A stretch of 64,000 nucleotides of DNA from Dama dama (GCF_033118175.1 NC_083710.1:35805501-35869500), one strand, 5' to 3'; counted from the stretch's first letter, positions 47,157 through 58,467 are shown. The notes: generated by a model not told the origin, from the sequence alone. Translations and numbers: made by a program.

Positions 47157-50100
47157 CTTGGGGAATAAGGAAGACAGAGCCAGTCAGGCCTCGTGTCTGC
47201 AGGTTCTGCAGCTGGGTCAACCAACAGCCCATCCAAAGTGTTTTTAAAAAAGGAAAAATCCAGAAAGTTCCAAAAGACAAAGTTTGAATTTGCCATGTGC
47301 TGACAACAATTTACACAGCATTTCCATTGTATTAGGTATCATAAGTAACGTACAGATAATTCATGGTACATAGGAGGATGTGCGGAGGTTACATGCAAAT
47401 ACAGATGACCCTGGAACTCAGGGGTAGGAGGGCAGGGGGGTTAGGCACACAGACACCAGCACAGTCGAAAATGCACATATACTCAAGCACCTGTGGACTC
47501 TGGTATCCTGGGGGGGTCCCAGAGCCAACTCCCCATGGATACCAAGGGATGACTAATTCAGAACCAAAACTATCAGAATCGTATGCCTGTCAGGTATGCA
47601 ACTACCGCAGCATACAATAAAACTGTCGTAAATAAGGATGTGAACTCCACCCAACTGCCTTAAATAGTCATACAGACTCACAAACTAATAAGTAGTTGAA
47701 AATATGCCAAATAGCATATTTAGCATCTGGTTTAAGCAATTATAATGTTTTAAAATTAACAGGATGGTAAGTCTCAACTTACTTTGATTTTCTTCATGTT
47801 GGGGTCATGCACAACAGCATGCCTGCTGAGGCTCTGCTGCAATGAAGGAGAGAGAGACAGTGAGTCTATTTGTGAGACACCTCTGGAGTCTGTTAAAGTC
47901 CCCTGAGTTACTCAGATAAACCAACATCCTTCTTTCTGTTCTCTTCTGCGGAGTGATGCGACCTCTAGCACTGCAGCACACTGCTCCCTCCACTGAAATC
48001 CTGCCTTCCTGGAGGACCCAGGTTAGGAGTGTGTGTGCTCCCCGCCTGCAGAGGGGGTGGGGGTGGGAGGGGGCCAGTTCTGAATGGACTCTTCCGAGCT
48101 GAAGGAGGGAGACTCTTCTAATTGCCCCAGTGTCTACAGCACCCCCCAACACCCCTGGAAAACCTGGCCCAGGTCTGGTCTCCACCCTGACGCTGACCAT
48201 GACCCTCACCCACCACTGTCTACTGTAGTTCACGGCCACTGCCTGTGACAGCAGCAACGGGGCACAGGTCTGCAGGGCCGGGTCCTGCTCTCAAAATCTG
48301 GACTAGTTTCCCGAAGCTCTAAGACCCCACCCCGTTCCCAATCCCCAGACCATTGCAGTTCAAAAGGACACCCAGGACATCAGGAGACTTATGAACAGTA
48401 CGCATATGGTGCCACCGGCTACTGGGTCTCAAATTTAGTCACCTAAGAATCACCTGGGAAGTTGGTTAGAACACAAATGAGTGGACCCATCCCCCAGACT
48501 TCCGAGTCAGTGGGTCTGGAGAGGGTCCTGGATGTGCATTTCTGGCAGGTTCCAGCCATGCTGAGGGCTGGACTTCGAGAAGCAAGGGCAGGGGTCAATC
48601 TGGTGTTTGCCCAGCTTGGTGGAGAACCACTCCTGCTGGAGCCAGAGCGATGGGCCAGACCCCGCCCTCCGGCTCCCCCATCTCCCGGGAGCCTGGCAGA
48701 AAAGATGCAGACCCCAAGGATGGTCCCCTGCCCCCGGGGTGGGTGGGTGGACAGGGCTCACCTTCATGGCAAAGGTCTTGCCGCAGCCGGCATGCTCGCA
48801 CACGAAGGGGCGCTGTTCCTCGTGGAAGGAGAGGATGTGGCTCTGGAGGTTGAAGGCGGTGGTGTAGGTGCGGCCGCAGCCTGCCCGTGGACACCGGCAC
48901 ACATCCCGATTGGGGGCATGCGTCCTCATGTGCTGCCGCAGGAATTCCTTGCGTTTAAACGTTTTCTGGCACACACCACACCTTATGTCCTCTGGGGGAG
49001 CAGAAGATAGGGGAGCCCACGTCCCCGGTGTTAACCATAGAGAAAAAGCTAACATAGAATATATCAAGTAATGGGTTGGACACCAGAAACCTGATGACAA
49101 CACACCAATCAGAATGTCAGGCAGAGGAAACTAACTCCAGTGCTTGCTTCTTTAAAGTCTGCCTTCAGTTCAGTTCAGTCGCTCAGTCGTGTCCAACTCT
49201 GCAACCCCATGAACTGTAGCATGCCAGGCCTCTCTGTCTATCACCAACTCCCGGAGTTTACTCAAACTCATGTCTATTGAGTCAGTGATGCCATCCAACC
49301 ATCTCATCCTCTGTCGTCCCCTTCTCCTCCTGCCCCCAATCCCTCCCAGCATCAGGGTCTTTTCCAATGAGTCAACTCTTTGCATGAGGTGGCCAAAGTA
49401 CTGGAGTTTCAGCTTCAGCATCAGTCCTTCCAATCAACACCCAGGACTGATCTCCTTTAGGATGGGACTGGTTGGATCTCCTTGCAGTCCAAGGGACTCT
49501 CAAGAGTCTTCTCCAACACCACAGTTCAAAAGCATCAATTTTTCTGCACTCTTTCTTCACAGTCCAACTCTCACATCCATACATGACCACTGGAAAAACC
49601 ATAGCCTTGACTAGATGGACCTCTGTTTGCAAAATAATGTCTCTGCTTTTTAATATGCTATCTAGGTTGGTCATAACTTTCCCTCCAAGAAGTAAGTGTC
49701 TTCTAATTTCATGGCTGCAATCAACATCAGCAGTGATTTTGGAGCCCCCAAAGAAAAAGTCAGCCACTGTTTACACTGTTTCCCCATCTATTTCCCATGA
49801 AGTGATGGGACCAGATGCCATGGTCTTAGTTTTCTGAATGTTGAGCTTTAAGCCAACTTTTCCACTCTCCTTTTTCACTTTCATCAAGAGGCTTTTTAGT
49901 TCCTCTTCACTCTCTGCCATAAGGGTGGTGTCATCTGCATATCTGAGGTTATTGATATTTCTCCTGGCAATCTTGATTCCAGCTTGTGCTTCTTCCAGCC
50001 CAGTGTTTCTCATGATGTACTCTACATATAAGTTAAATAAGCAGGGTGACAATATACAGTCTTGACATACTCCTTTCCTGATTTGGAACCAGTCTGTTGT

Positions 50101-53100
50101 TCCATGTCCAGTTCTAACTGTTGCTTCCTGACTTGCATATAGGTTTCTCAAAAGTCAGGTCAGGTGGTCTGGTATTCCCTTATCTTCCAGAATTTTCCAC
50201 AGTTTATTGTGATCCACACAGTCAAAGGCTTTGGCGTAGTCAATAAAGCAGAAGTAGATGTTTTTCTGAAACTGTTGCTTTTTCAATGATCCAGCAGATG
50301 TTAGCAGTTTGATCTCTGGTTTCTCTGCCTTTTCTAAATCCAGCTTGAACATCTGGAAGTTCACAGTTCATGTACTGTTGAAGCCTGGCTTGGAGAATTT
50401 TGAGCTTTACTAGCGTGTGAGATGAGTGCAATTGTGTGGTAGTTTGAGCATTCTTTGGGATTGCCTTTCTTTGGGACTGGAATTAAAACTGACCTTTTCC
50501 AGTCCTGTGGCCACTGCAGAGTTTTCCAAATTTGCTGGCATATTGAGTGCAAGCCCTTTCGCAGCATCGTCTTTCAGGATTTGAAATAGCTCAACTGGAA
50601 TTCCATCACCTCCACTAGCTTTGTTCATAGTGATGCTTTCTAAGGCCCACTTGACTTCACATTCCAGGATGTCTGGCTCTAGGTGAGTGATCACACCATC
50701 GTGGTTATCTGGGTCGTGAAGATCTTTTTTGTATAGTTCTTCTGTGTATTCTTGCCACCTCTTCTCAATATCTTCTGTTTCTGTTAGGTCCATACCATTT
50801 CTGTCCTTTATTGAACCCATCTTTGCATGAAATGTTCCCTTGGTATCTCTAATTTTCTTGAAGAGATCTCTAGACTTTCCCATTCTGTTGTTTTCCTCTA
50901 TGTCTTTGCACTGATCACTGAGGAAGGCTTTCTTCTCTCTCCTTGCTATTCTTTGGAACTCTGCGTTCAAATGGGAATATCTTTCCTTTTCTCCTTTGCT
51001 TTGCGCTTTTCTTCTTTTCATAGCTATTTGTACACTTAGATGACCATTATATCTACCACTGTGGGCAGGAATCCCTTAGAAGAAATGGAGTAGCCATCAT
51101 GGTCAACAAAAGAGTCCAAAATGCAGTACCTGAATGCAATCTCAAAAACGACAGAATGATCTCTGTTTGTTTCCAAGGCAAACCATTCAATATCACGGTA
51201 ATCCAAGCCTATGCCCCAACCAGTAATGCTGAAGAAGCTGAAGTTGAAAGGTTCTATGAAGACCTACAAGACCTTTTAGAACTAACACCCAAAAAGGATG
51301 TCCTTTTCATTATAGGGGACTGGAATGCAAAAGTAGGAAGTCAAGAAACACCTGGAGTAACAGGCAAATTTGGCCTTGGAGTACAGAATGAAGCAGAGCA
51401 AAGGCTAATAGAGTTTTGCCAAGAGAACTCACTGGTTATAGCAAACACCCTCTTCCAACAACACAAGAGAAGACTCTACACATGGACATCACCAAAATCA
51501 GACTGATTATATTCTTTGCAGCCAAAGATGGAGAAGCTCTAAACAGTCAGCAAAAACAAGACCGGGAGCTGACTGTGGCTCAGATCATGAACTCCTTATT
51601 GCCAAATTCAGACTTAAATTGAAGAAAGTAGGGAAAAACACTAGACCATTCAGGTATGACCTAAATCAAATCCTTTATGATTATACAGTGGAAGTGAGAA
51701 ATAGATTTAAGGGACTAGATCTGATAGACAGAGAGCCTGATGAACCATGAACGGAGGTTCGTGACTATACAGGTCTGCCTTAGCTCTCCTAAATTCCTAT
51801 GTGATACATGGTCCCCCGGCCCTCTGTTAAGCACAGGGCTTCTCTGCACGGGGCTGCGGGCACGGGAGCAAGTTACACAGACCCTTGTGCTTCCTTGTCC
51901 TCGGGCACAGAGGGCACACTTCCCAAGCTGCCCCCACAGACTCCAGCCAGGGCCTCCCCACGTGCCTTCCCCGCTGGAGCCTTTAAGATGCCAGGTGAGC
52001 ACAAGCCTGGGGACCCGGTCCAGCTCCTCCCAAACCTGGGGCCACGGGTCTCTCTGCTCACGTGTCCAACACCGAGGGACCCAGCGCTTAACAAGACATA
52101 TTACAGAGAGTAATAGATAATAATCTATTACTTTCCCGAGCATGTGTAATAGTTCACCTTCTAAAAGCACTCAGTCAGTTCTACAGGGGCAGATACTATA
52201 TTTCTATCATGTCCCCCATGCTGGCCTTACCTTTATGGGTTTCTCTCATGTGTTTTAGAAGCTCTGTCCATGTTTTTGCCACAAAAGAACATTCTTTTTG
52301 ACATATATAGCCTATTAAAAAAACAAACAGATTGGTATGTTGTCTTTTGTGAATATTCAGTATAAACAACAATCAAATTAGACTGAAAGGAAAATGATTA
52401 TTATCAAAAACAAGCTAGATCAGAGTATTACACACACTGCGGCTATTGTGCCCGTCAGGGTGGGCACCGGGACCTACCCTCGTGGACCTTCCCGTGCCGC
52501 TTCAGGCTGCTGGGGGAGGCAAAGTGTTTTCCACATCCCTCGTGGGCACACCTGCATTAACAACACATGAGTGTCAGCCGATCAACCCCCTGTCAGAGAG
52601 AACTAACTGTACTAAGATAAACAGTATGCTGTCCTCACCCTGCCAGTCTCCTCTTCCCACAACTAAAGGAAAAGCGTTAGTCACTCAGTTGTGTTTGACC
52701 CTTTGTGACCCCATGGACTGTAGCCCACCAGGCTCCTTTGTCCATGGGATTCTCCAAGCAAGAATACTGGAGTGGGTCGCCATTGCTTTCTCCAGAGGGA
52801 TCTTTCCGACCCAGGGATCGAACCCAGGTCTCCTGCATTGCAGGCAGATTCTTCATCGTCTGAGCCCCTCTCAGGGAAGCCCCTCTCCTACAACCAAAGC
52901 AGTCATAAAACGGACTTCAAATTCAGACCTAGTTGCAGGTGAGATGAAAGTTACTTGACCAGCCTTGGGCAGAGTAAACCAAGAAAAGGTCTTTTTTTTT
53001 TTTTTTAATGCTTATGTGATCAAATTAAACACTGTTTCCATCTTTGTACTTTGGACAATACACCTCATTTCCATGGCCACAGAATACCCAAGCCATCCTG

Positions 53101-56100
53101 AATCGTTTGTGTCTGGTTTCCTTAATGATGCTGCCACGGGATGGTGTGAAAAGAAAACAGGGCAGCAGATGCACTGCCTCTGGGGAGCCATAAAAAGCAC
53201 GTGCCACTCTGCACTCCGGCCACCAGCGGCACGAAGAAGCAGCAGGGCTGCAAGCGGGGACAGGCACTGTTGCTGCCACAAATCCCAGGCCTGGGACGCG
53301 TGAGCTGAGAGACAGGCGCAGGCAGCTCAGCTCAGCTCGCAGACAGCTGTCAGCCAGGGCTCTGCAGGGCAGCCGTCAGCAGGTGCCCTCTGCAAGTCTC
53401 TGCCAACGTGTCCAGTCCCCTCTTCCTCTTCCTCCTGAAACCCCTTCTGATGCAGGCTAAGCTCAGTTACCTTTGTCCTACAGGAAAGGAATACTCAGCA
53501 TCCTCATAAGGACATTTTGTATTATTCAACAGGCTCTATATAGATAGTTAAGCTTAACCACAACTGTACTAATCTCACAAATGATTCTGAAACACATTAC
53601 TCTTTCTTTTGAAGAAACAAAAGCCTATTCTGAAATGCCCCAATATATAAGTGGGCATAGACTGTACAACTCAACAGGAAAACGCTGATTAAGAAATCGT
53701 TTCCGAGCATGTGCACGCCACCTGTGCATTTTAACCTTATCTCTGCTTGAGCCTGAAGGTTTTCACCCATGCGGAGTACCTACTTGAACAGTGGCTCGTT
53801 GGTGTGCTGGCACTGGTGGGTTTTCAGCTGCTGATGTTTCCTAAAGGTCTTCTTACACCCTTCAAAACTGCACTGTTTAGTAAAGGTTTGTTAGTCTTGG
53901 AAAAAAAATCAAAGAACAGTTCATAACAGAATCCTTTCAAGATAAAAATACTGCAGAAGTTATATTCTTGCTTCTTTCACCCATTTAGTTACTATAAAAT
54001 TCAAGAAGCTTCAAAGAGTAGCACGTTTGAAACAGCAAAAAAATGTTTCATTTGGTAAAGTCTACCAATAATACAATTAGCAAAAAATATTTGCTTACAA
54101 AATGATACCAATACTGACATTATGATATTATTATTATTATAGCTAGTGTCAAACTAAATTCAGATTATCTGACAGACAAAATTTATTTGATGAACATTTT
54201 AGATACACAGGCAGTAAACATAAAATTTAGAGAATTTGAGCATATAAAATCATTCATACTTACTGCATATTGTTTTTGCTGGTTTTCATGTTTGCGTTCA
54301 AAATGTTTCTTCAAGTTTGATTTTGTGTTGAATTTCTGATAACAGCCACTAGCTGTACAACTGTTATGAAATTGTATAAACCAAAACATTAACAAACCGA
54401 AGGAAGAGAAATTTTAAGACGTTTACCTCCTCCCACTTTATAAAAGCTATCTACTCTGAAATATAGTATAAAATATTCTTTAACAAATTCTGACGTGTTA
54501 AGCCATACCATGTAGGCATCTCAGTTTGATTTTATGTAACGAAATGCATTTTCATGTAAGGCTTCTGAAATTAAGCACAGTGCAACAGACGTTGTCCAGT
54601 GGGCAGAGGTGAGGTGGAAACACTAGATCCGAAAGCCCCCACCCTCTTAGATTTAAATCACATTGAAACTGTTCTCAATTTAGAATTTGATCACTTTAAT
54701 TTTGCTTGAAATATCTCTACAAACTGCACTTCCAAAAAGACCTCAAAAACAACTGGTTTCAGCTTATCATTAGAGGCAAAAAACAGACAGTTGGAGTGGA
54801 ACCGTAACTATTCTGCCCTCTAGCATCTCACCAACCTGGGACAGGTCCGCTTAATGAGTGTTTATATATCTTGACCCTGAATTATCTAGATTCTCTGTGA
54901 AGTTTTTTTAAAATATGTGCTCTTATTGTGATGACTTTTCATAAACCTGACGGATGAAGCATGGCTTCCTTTACAAGCCCTAATCTTAGCCATCATTTCA
55001 CTAGTAAGTAAAAACCAAAAAGCATGAAAAGGGACACAAATGCATGAATCTTCTTACCCTGCCTCCTACCCACCCAGGCTTCCCACTTCTCCCAAGACAG
55101 GCAAGAATATCTCAAGTTTTGTTCTATAACTTAGGATTTCTTTATATAAACAGAAGCAAATACAAATAGAGGTCTTCCTGTTTACCCTCCGGGTTCTTTT
55201 TAACATACAAAAAGGTAGCCTGATAAACACCCTCTTTTGAACCTTGGTTTTTCTATTAATAAGCCCTGAAGATTTTCTTGTAAGTTTCACAGGGAATGCC
55301 TGCCTTCCTTTTTACAGCTGTATAGTATTCCACCATATAGATATACGTATACTTTAACTGGTCCTTCCTGATGAGCAGGCAGGCTTCTTCCATCTTTTTA
55401 ACAAGCCTTCCAGGTGATTCTGAGGCATTCCAAATTTTAGATCCACTGCTTTAAAGTAGCTGATTTAAAAGAAAAACAGTATATCCACCCTTTCAGAGAT
55501 CAGCAGTAACCCTGAGTAGAATGAAATCAATACTGGCATGGTGGGGGAGCAGGGGCTTCTTTGAAAGAAACAGAAGATAAACTGTTACAGTTCTACTTTC
55601 TCATGCTTATGTCTATTATCCCAGCCACTGATTGGTTCGTAAAGGCCCTGAGGACGCAGAGCCCTCAATCTGCCAGGGAAGCATTTAAGAGGATCAAACT
55701 CAAGAGACCTTCGGATGAACCCAGCCCGGAAGCTGTCACACACGATGACACACAAAACCCCGAACCTCCCCGACATGTTCCAAGCCGAGTCTCCTCTGAG
55801 GAGATGCAGAAGCCCCGCATTCCTGATCTCATGAGTCATCGATCAGTTTTCTGTGCCAAACACGACCCACTTCAAAGGCCCAAAGACAGTTCCCCACTTA
55901 CACAAAGGGCTTTTCCCCGGTGTGAATCAGGGCGTGGCGGCTGAGATGGTAGTCCCTGATGAAGGCCTTGCCACACCCTTCGTGGTCACAAACAAATGGT
56001 CTCTAGCAGGAAGGAAAGAAAAAGCATGTCAGTTCTGCCCCAGTCAGTAACCCTGCTGTTACTTAAAGCCTTAATCTGTGTGATGGGCAAAGCCGTCGAC

Positions 56101-58467
56101 GGTCTGCAGAGGTGGTTTCCACCCAGTATGTGCTGAGCACCTGCTCCAGGAGGCCGGAGAAGGTTCTCCCGCCTGGGGTTACATGACCAAACTGCCGCAG
56201 CTTCTCACAAAGCTGCTGCAGCAGATTCTGACCTAGGAGTAGCAACGTACGAGAAAGGTGGGCGCCTCCACAGTAACACTACAGCGTTGTGACGCTGCTC
56301 CCGACCTACCCTGAGCTTCAGCGGCCCCCTCAGAGGCTTCCTGGCTGCTGTCAGCACAGTCCATGTCCACTGGTCCTGCCTTCTCTCCCCAGCACCCTCT
56401 CATCTGCTCAGAGTCCAGGGCTCTGTGTCGTCTTGGACAAGCCCACCATCTGCTCGGGGAATGCCTGGCACAGCTACGGAGGACTGTGTCACACCCAGAA
56501 AAGCTCACGGCCCAGTGTGTAACCACCTCTCAGGACCCTGGAGCTGGGAGGAAGGGCCCCCCACAGGAAAAGCCAAAACGTGTCCCCCACATAACCAGTT
56601 TAGTGTATTGAACTATGGAAAACGTGCCCCACGACCATCCCGGAAGGAGACACCGAGGTCTCAGATGACAGCACTGGTAGCAAAGCAGATGGACAGGAAG
56701 ACAAGAACTGCGCTGCCAGGCAGGTTCCGCACACAGGAGTCTGCACAGCCCGGCACAGAGGAGACGCGAAAAACGCTTGTTGAACTGACGTGTGGGAGGT
56801 GGAATGACATGGCTCCAAGTCTTCCAGCCAGCGTGAAGGAAGCTGGGAGTGCCAATATCCTAAACACAGTCCAGGAGTCTAAAAGGAAAGGTAAGCACTA
56901 ATCTGGCCTCCTGGTAACAGAGCCTAGAATTGAGGCAGGGATGGCAGAACTGGCCGGAAGAAGGATAGGGAGGCAGAGCATAAAGGATGTCATAAGTGAA
57001 GCCAGTCACAGGGTATGAGAGAGGGGGGTGGGAGAGGGGCCAGGGGCCAGGGTCAGTGAGCTGGAGAAGGCCCCAGGGAGGGATGGTCAGCCTTCAAATG
57101 CTATAAGGGGTAAGAGGATCTGAGTGTGAGGACACAGAGAGGAGTGGCCTGTAAGTTAGGGAGGTGCTAGAAGAGGAGGCAGGAGTGGCTGGGCCCTGGT
57201 TAAGGGCCTCCAGCTGAGGCTGTGAGAGGCTGGACTCTGCCCAAAACCCCGGAAACCGACTGATTCCCAGGCCTCCATGAGATGTCCTTTCCTCATCTAT
57301 GACCTCTCAAAGCTTCCTACAGCCCTCAAAACAAAACCCAGGCTCTAAAGCCATCTGTGCCCTGGTCTGCAAACGACCCTCCTGGCCTGCCCTCAGGCTC
57401 CCCTTGGATGGTGCCCCCACCCAACCACACTGCCTGGAGTTTGCCCCCAGGACCACACGCTCCTTTGGCCTGCCCCGTTTTTCCCTCAAATGTCTGCAGG
57501 GCGGAAACCTTTCCTTCTCACTCAGGTTAAGAAAGAGGGCTTTCCGCACCACCGCCTTCCAGCAGCCCTCTCTTCACTGTGCTGCATTCCTACTTATCCC
57601 TCGGTCTGTCCGGATGAAACCGTGAGGTCCCTGACACCAGAAGCCAGGACTGTCGGGCATGCAGCTCTCCGGGCTAGAAGGGTGCAGAACTACGAATGAA
57701 TGAACACAGGCTGCTTGCAGACCTTTAGGACTCAGAAGTTCTCCCGCCATTCCGGTCCCAGGAGGCGGGGCCTTTGAAGGCCAATTGGGGTGGGGGTGGG
57801 GAGGTGAAAAGTGAAAAAAGTTAAGTGTCAGACGACTCAGTCGTGTCCGACTCTTTGCGACCCCATGGACTGTAGCCCACCAAGGCTTCTCTGTCCAAGG
57901 GATTCTCCAGGCAAGAATACTGGAGTGGGTTGCCATGCCCTCCTCCAGAGGATCTTCCCGATCTAGGGATTGAACCCGGGTCTCCTGCATTGCAGGCGGA
58001 TTCTTGATCGTCTGAGCCACCAGAGGGGTGAGGGTAGGAGGGGATATTCCAACCTTGCAAGTATTTACAAGTTCTGGGGAGGCGGTGGCTGGCCATCACT
58101 CAGGATCAAAGATTAAAACGTTGCTTGTTGAGCCCTGAACCCACGACCAGGGTATCTCTCGGTCCTAGAACGACCTGTCTGCGTCCTCGGTCCTCCCCTG
58201 ACCTAAGGCGTGGGGGGCGGCCTTGGCGAACCCAGGTCGCAGGCCCACACGCCACGCCCCCGACGGCCGCGGCCCGGTTACCTCCCCTGTGTGCCGGCAC
58301 AGGTGCGCGTCCAGCTTCCAGGCCTTATTGTAAGCGGCGCTGCAGTTGGGGAAGGAGCAGATGAACCTCCGAGGGAGCGGCGGGGCGCCGCCCTCGCCGG
58401 CTGCAACGAATGCATCGGCGATAGTCAGGGACGACACCGCCTCGGCCACAGAGGCCGGCGGCTCCAG
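47004..58467 (-). CDS. GTF3A: General transcription factor IIIA, full coding region (9 exons, CUG start)
   Basis: TFIIIA binds the internal control region of 5S rRNA genes and recruits TFIIIC/TFIIIB/Pol III; it also binds 5S rRNA. The coding join, read downward, is 58467-58282, 56002-55902, 54360-54264, 53872-53784, 52551-52478, 52311-52231, 48991-48762, 47836-47783, 47156-47004: 1,065 nt, 354 aa plus stop (human 365). All introns are GT-AG and every phase closes. Nine C2H2 fingers have their Cys/His pairs: C37/C42/H55/H59, C67/C72/H85/H89, C97/C102/H115/H120, C129/C134/H147/H151, C159/C164/H177/H181, C186/C190/H203/H208, C214/C217/H230/H234, C243/C248/H261/H266, C279(C274)/H292/H296. The short basic C-terminus (SRGKRSLASRLSGYLPPKR) matches the family. 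Initiation is taken at CTG 58465-58467 because no AUG lies between it and finger 1. Confidence 0.96.
47235..47560 (+). mobile_element. Tigger/MER2-type remnant in GTF3A intron 8
   Basis: AAATCCAGAAAGTTCCAAAA, CATTGTATTAGGTATCATAA, GAGGTTACATGCAAATACAG, ending CCATGGATACCAAGGGATGA. A central stretch (about 47,403-47,480, GATGACCCTGGAACTCAGGG) looks like a different Tigger piece, so it may be composite. Confidence 0.7.
47616..47621 (+). terminator. Possible distal poly(A) signal for MTIF3
   Basis: AATAAA on the + strand, 700 bp past the MTIF3 stop. If used, the longer transcript would run antisense through GTF3A exon 9 and into its intron 8. It may be chance. Confidence 0.25.
47783..47836 (-). 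CDS. GTF3A: GTF3A exon 8 (end of finger 9)
   Basis: 54 nt. Encodes QSLSRHAVVHDPNMKKIK (residues 287-304), supplying finger-9 histidines H292 and H296. The donor is ATCAAA|GTAAGT. The acceptor is a tandem TTGCAGCAG; the first AG keeps Gln287 and the standard 12-residue C-to-H spacing, so it is preferred. Confidence 0.93.
48400..48600 (+). mobile_element. MER5-like hAT-Charlie remnant
   Basis: GTCACCTAAGAATCACCTGG, CCCAGACTTCCGAGTCAGTG, GTGCATTTCTGGCAGGTTCC. Lies in GTF3A intron 7. Confidence 0.7.
48762..48991 (-). CDS. GTF3A: GTF3A exon 7 (fingers 7, 8 and first half of 9)
   Basis: 230 nt, acceptor CTGCTCCCCCAG|AG, donor ATGAAG|GTGAGC. Encodes residues 210-286: CGVCQKTFKRKEFLRQHMRT (finger 7), CPRAGCGRTYTTAFNLQSHI (finger 8) and CEHAGCGKTFAMK of finger 9. 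The intron splits finger 9 in its helix. Confidence 0.95.
49166..51032 (-). pseudogene. BovB reverse transcriptase region, degraded
   Basis: Consecutive - strand frames give the RT thumb and C-terminal part (CWRRLLRVPWTARRSNQS), the catalytic NLRYADDTTLMAES (YADD codons about 49,930-49,941), CFIDYAKAFDCVDHNKLWKI, and the upstream NKASGGDGIPVELF and KGTFHAKMGSIKDRNGMDL. Several frameshifts separate the blocks. It has the same sense as GTF3A transcription. Confidence 0.9.
51032..51772 (+). pseudogene. BovB endonuclease region, inverted part
   Basis: The + strand shows the apurinic-type endonuclease: GVAIMVNKRVQNAV, QAYAPTSNAEEAEVERFYED, FIIGDWNAKVGSQETPG and, in another frame, SDHELLIAKFRLKLKK. 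GDWNAKVG is the conserved catalytic region. The segment stops after the EVRD equivalent. Between here and the start of the other part roughly 100 bp of the element is missing, as expected for twin priming. Confidence 0.88.
52231..52311 (-). CDS. GTF3A: GTF3A exon 6 (finger 6)
   Basis: 81 nt, acceptor TTTTAATAG|GC, donor CATAAAG|GTAAGG. Encodes GYICQKECSFVAKTWTELLK, then HMRETHK (residues 183-209). The TWT motif is the known RNA-contacting feature of finger 6. It contains the first in-frame AUG (Met204) after the proposed CUG start, far too late to be a start. Confidence 0.95.
52478..52551 (-). CDS. GTF3A: GTF3A exon 5 (finger 5)
   Basis: 74 nt, acceptor TTAATGCAG|G, donor CACGAGG|GTAGGT. Encodes the end of Lys158 to the first base of Gly183: CAHEGCGKHFASPSSLKRHG, then KVHE. 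It is separated from exon 6 by an intron of only 166 bp. Confidence 0.95.
52552..53783 (-). other. GTF3A: GTF3A intron 4
   Basis: 1,232 bp. Contains a Bov-tA SINE at about 52,675-52,885 and a T run near 52,992. The other introns are 3 (53,873-54,263), 5 (52,312-52,477), 7 (47,837-48,761) and 8 (47,157-47,782). Confidence 0.85.
52675..52885 (-). mobile_element. Bov-tA SINE in GTF3A intron 4
   Basis: AGTCACTCAGTTGTGTTTGA to TCAGGGAAGCCCC, antisense on + and therefore sense to GTF3A. The B-box GGTTCGATCCCTGG is intact on the - strand. Confidence 0.93.
53784..53872 (-). CDS. GTF3A: GTF3A exon 4 (finger 4)
   Basis: 89 nt, acceptor TTTACTAAACAG|TGC, donor TTCAA|GTAGGT. Encodes residues 129-157 plus two bases of Lys158: CSFEGCKKTFRKHQQLKTHQ, then CQHTNEPLF. 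Fingers 4-6 are the main 5S RNA-binding block in the family. An in-frame TAG directly after the splice point rules out simple read-through. Confidence 0.95.
54264..54360 (-). CDS. GTF3A: GTF3A exon 3 (finger 3)
   Basis: 97 nt, acceptor TTCATAACAG|T, donor ATGCA|GTAAGT. Completes Val96 and encodes residues 97-128: CTASGCYQKFNTKSNLKKHF, then ERKHENQQKQYA. With fingers 1 and 2 it forms the main C-box-binding part of TFIIIA. Confidence 0.95.
54361..55901 (-). other. GTF3A: GTF3A intron 2
   Basis: 1,541 bp. About 55,305-55,385 resembles an antisense L1 fragment (CTGTATAGTATTCCACCATA). Otherwise AT-rich unique sequence. Confidence 0.8.
55902..56002 (-). CDS. GTF3A: GTF3A exon 2 (finger 2)
   Basis: 101 nt, acceptor TTCCTGCTAG|AGA, donor TTTGT|GTAAGT. 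Encodes residues 63-95 plus two bases of Val96: RPFVCDHEGCGKAFIRDYHL, then SRHALIHTGEKPF. A canonical TFIIIA finger with the TGEKP linker. Confidence 0.95.
56003..58281 (-). other. GTF3A: GTF3A intron 1
   Basis: 2,279 bp. Contains a Bov-tA SINE at 57,822-58,025 and purine-rich low-complexity sequence at about 57,000-57,240 that may be an old repeat. The remainder is unique, with no supported coding sequence. Confidence 0.85.
57822..58025 (-). mobile_element. Bov-tA SINE in GTF3A intron 1
   Basis: ACTCAGTCGTGTCCGACTCT to GATCGTCTGAGCCACCAGAG. Confidence 0.93.
58282..58467 (-). CDS. GTF3A: GTF3A exon 1 (CUG start, finger 1)
   Basis: Residues 1-62, from the CTG to HTGE, with donor GAG|GTAACC. 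It reads L/M-EPPASVAEAVSSLTIADAF, matching the human N-terminus, which I recall as also annotated to start at a CUG. Context is AAC-CTG-G (A at -3, G at +4). Finger 1 is RRFICSFPNC to H59. The frame stays open upstream to an ATG at 58,660-58,662. Confidence 0.9.

Larger units (their letters stand above)
49166..51772. mobile_element. BovB LINE with 5' inversion (twin-priming structure) in GTF3A intron 6
   Basis: Two BovB parts lie in opposite orientation within one pair of direct repeats, GTCTGCCTT at 49,157-49,165 and 51,773-51,781. From 49,166 to about 51,032 the RT-to-3'-end part reads on the - strand, ending in the BovB tail (ACTGAACTGAAC type). From about 51,032 to 51,772 the endonuclease part reads on the + strand. 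This is the arrangement expected when a second primer copies the template during one integration. Frameshifts break the frames and the 5' end is missing, so it is inactive. Confidence 0.9.

Noticed and set aside
48507..48761. Continuation of GTF3A exon 7 frame past 48,762
   Set aside because: Sequence after AAG|GTGAGC is intron; the protein similarity stops exactly at the donor and resumes in exon 8.
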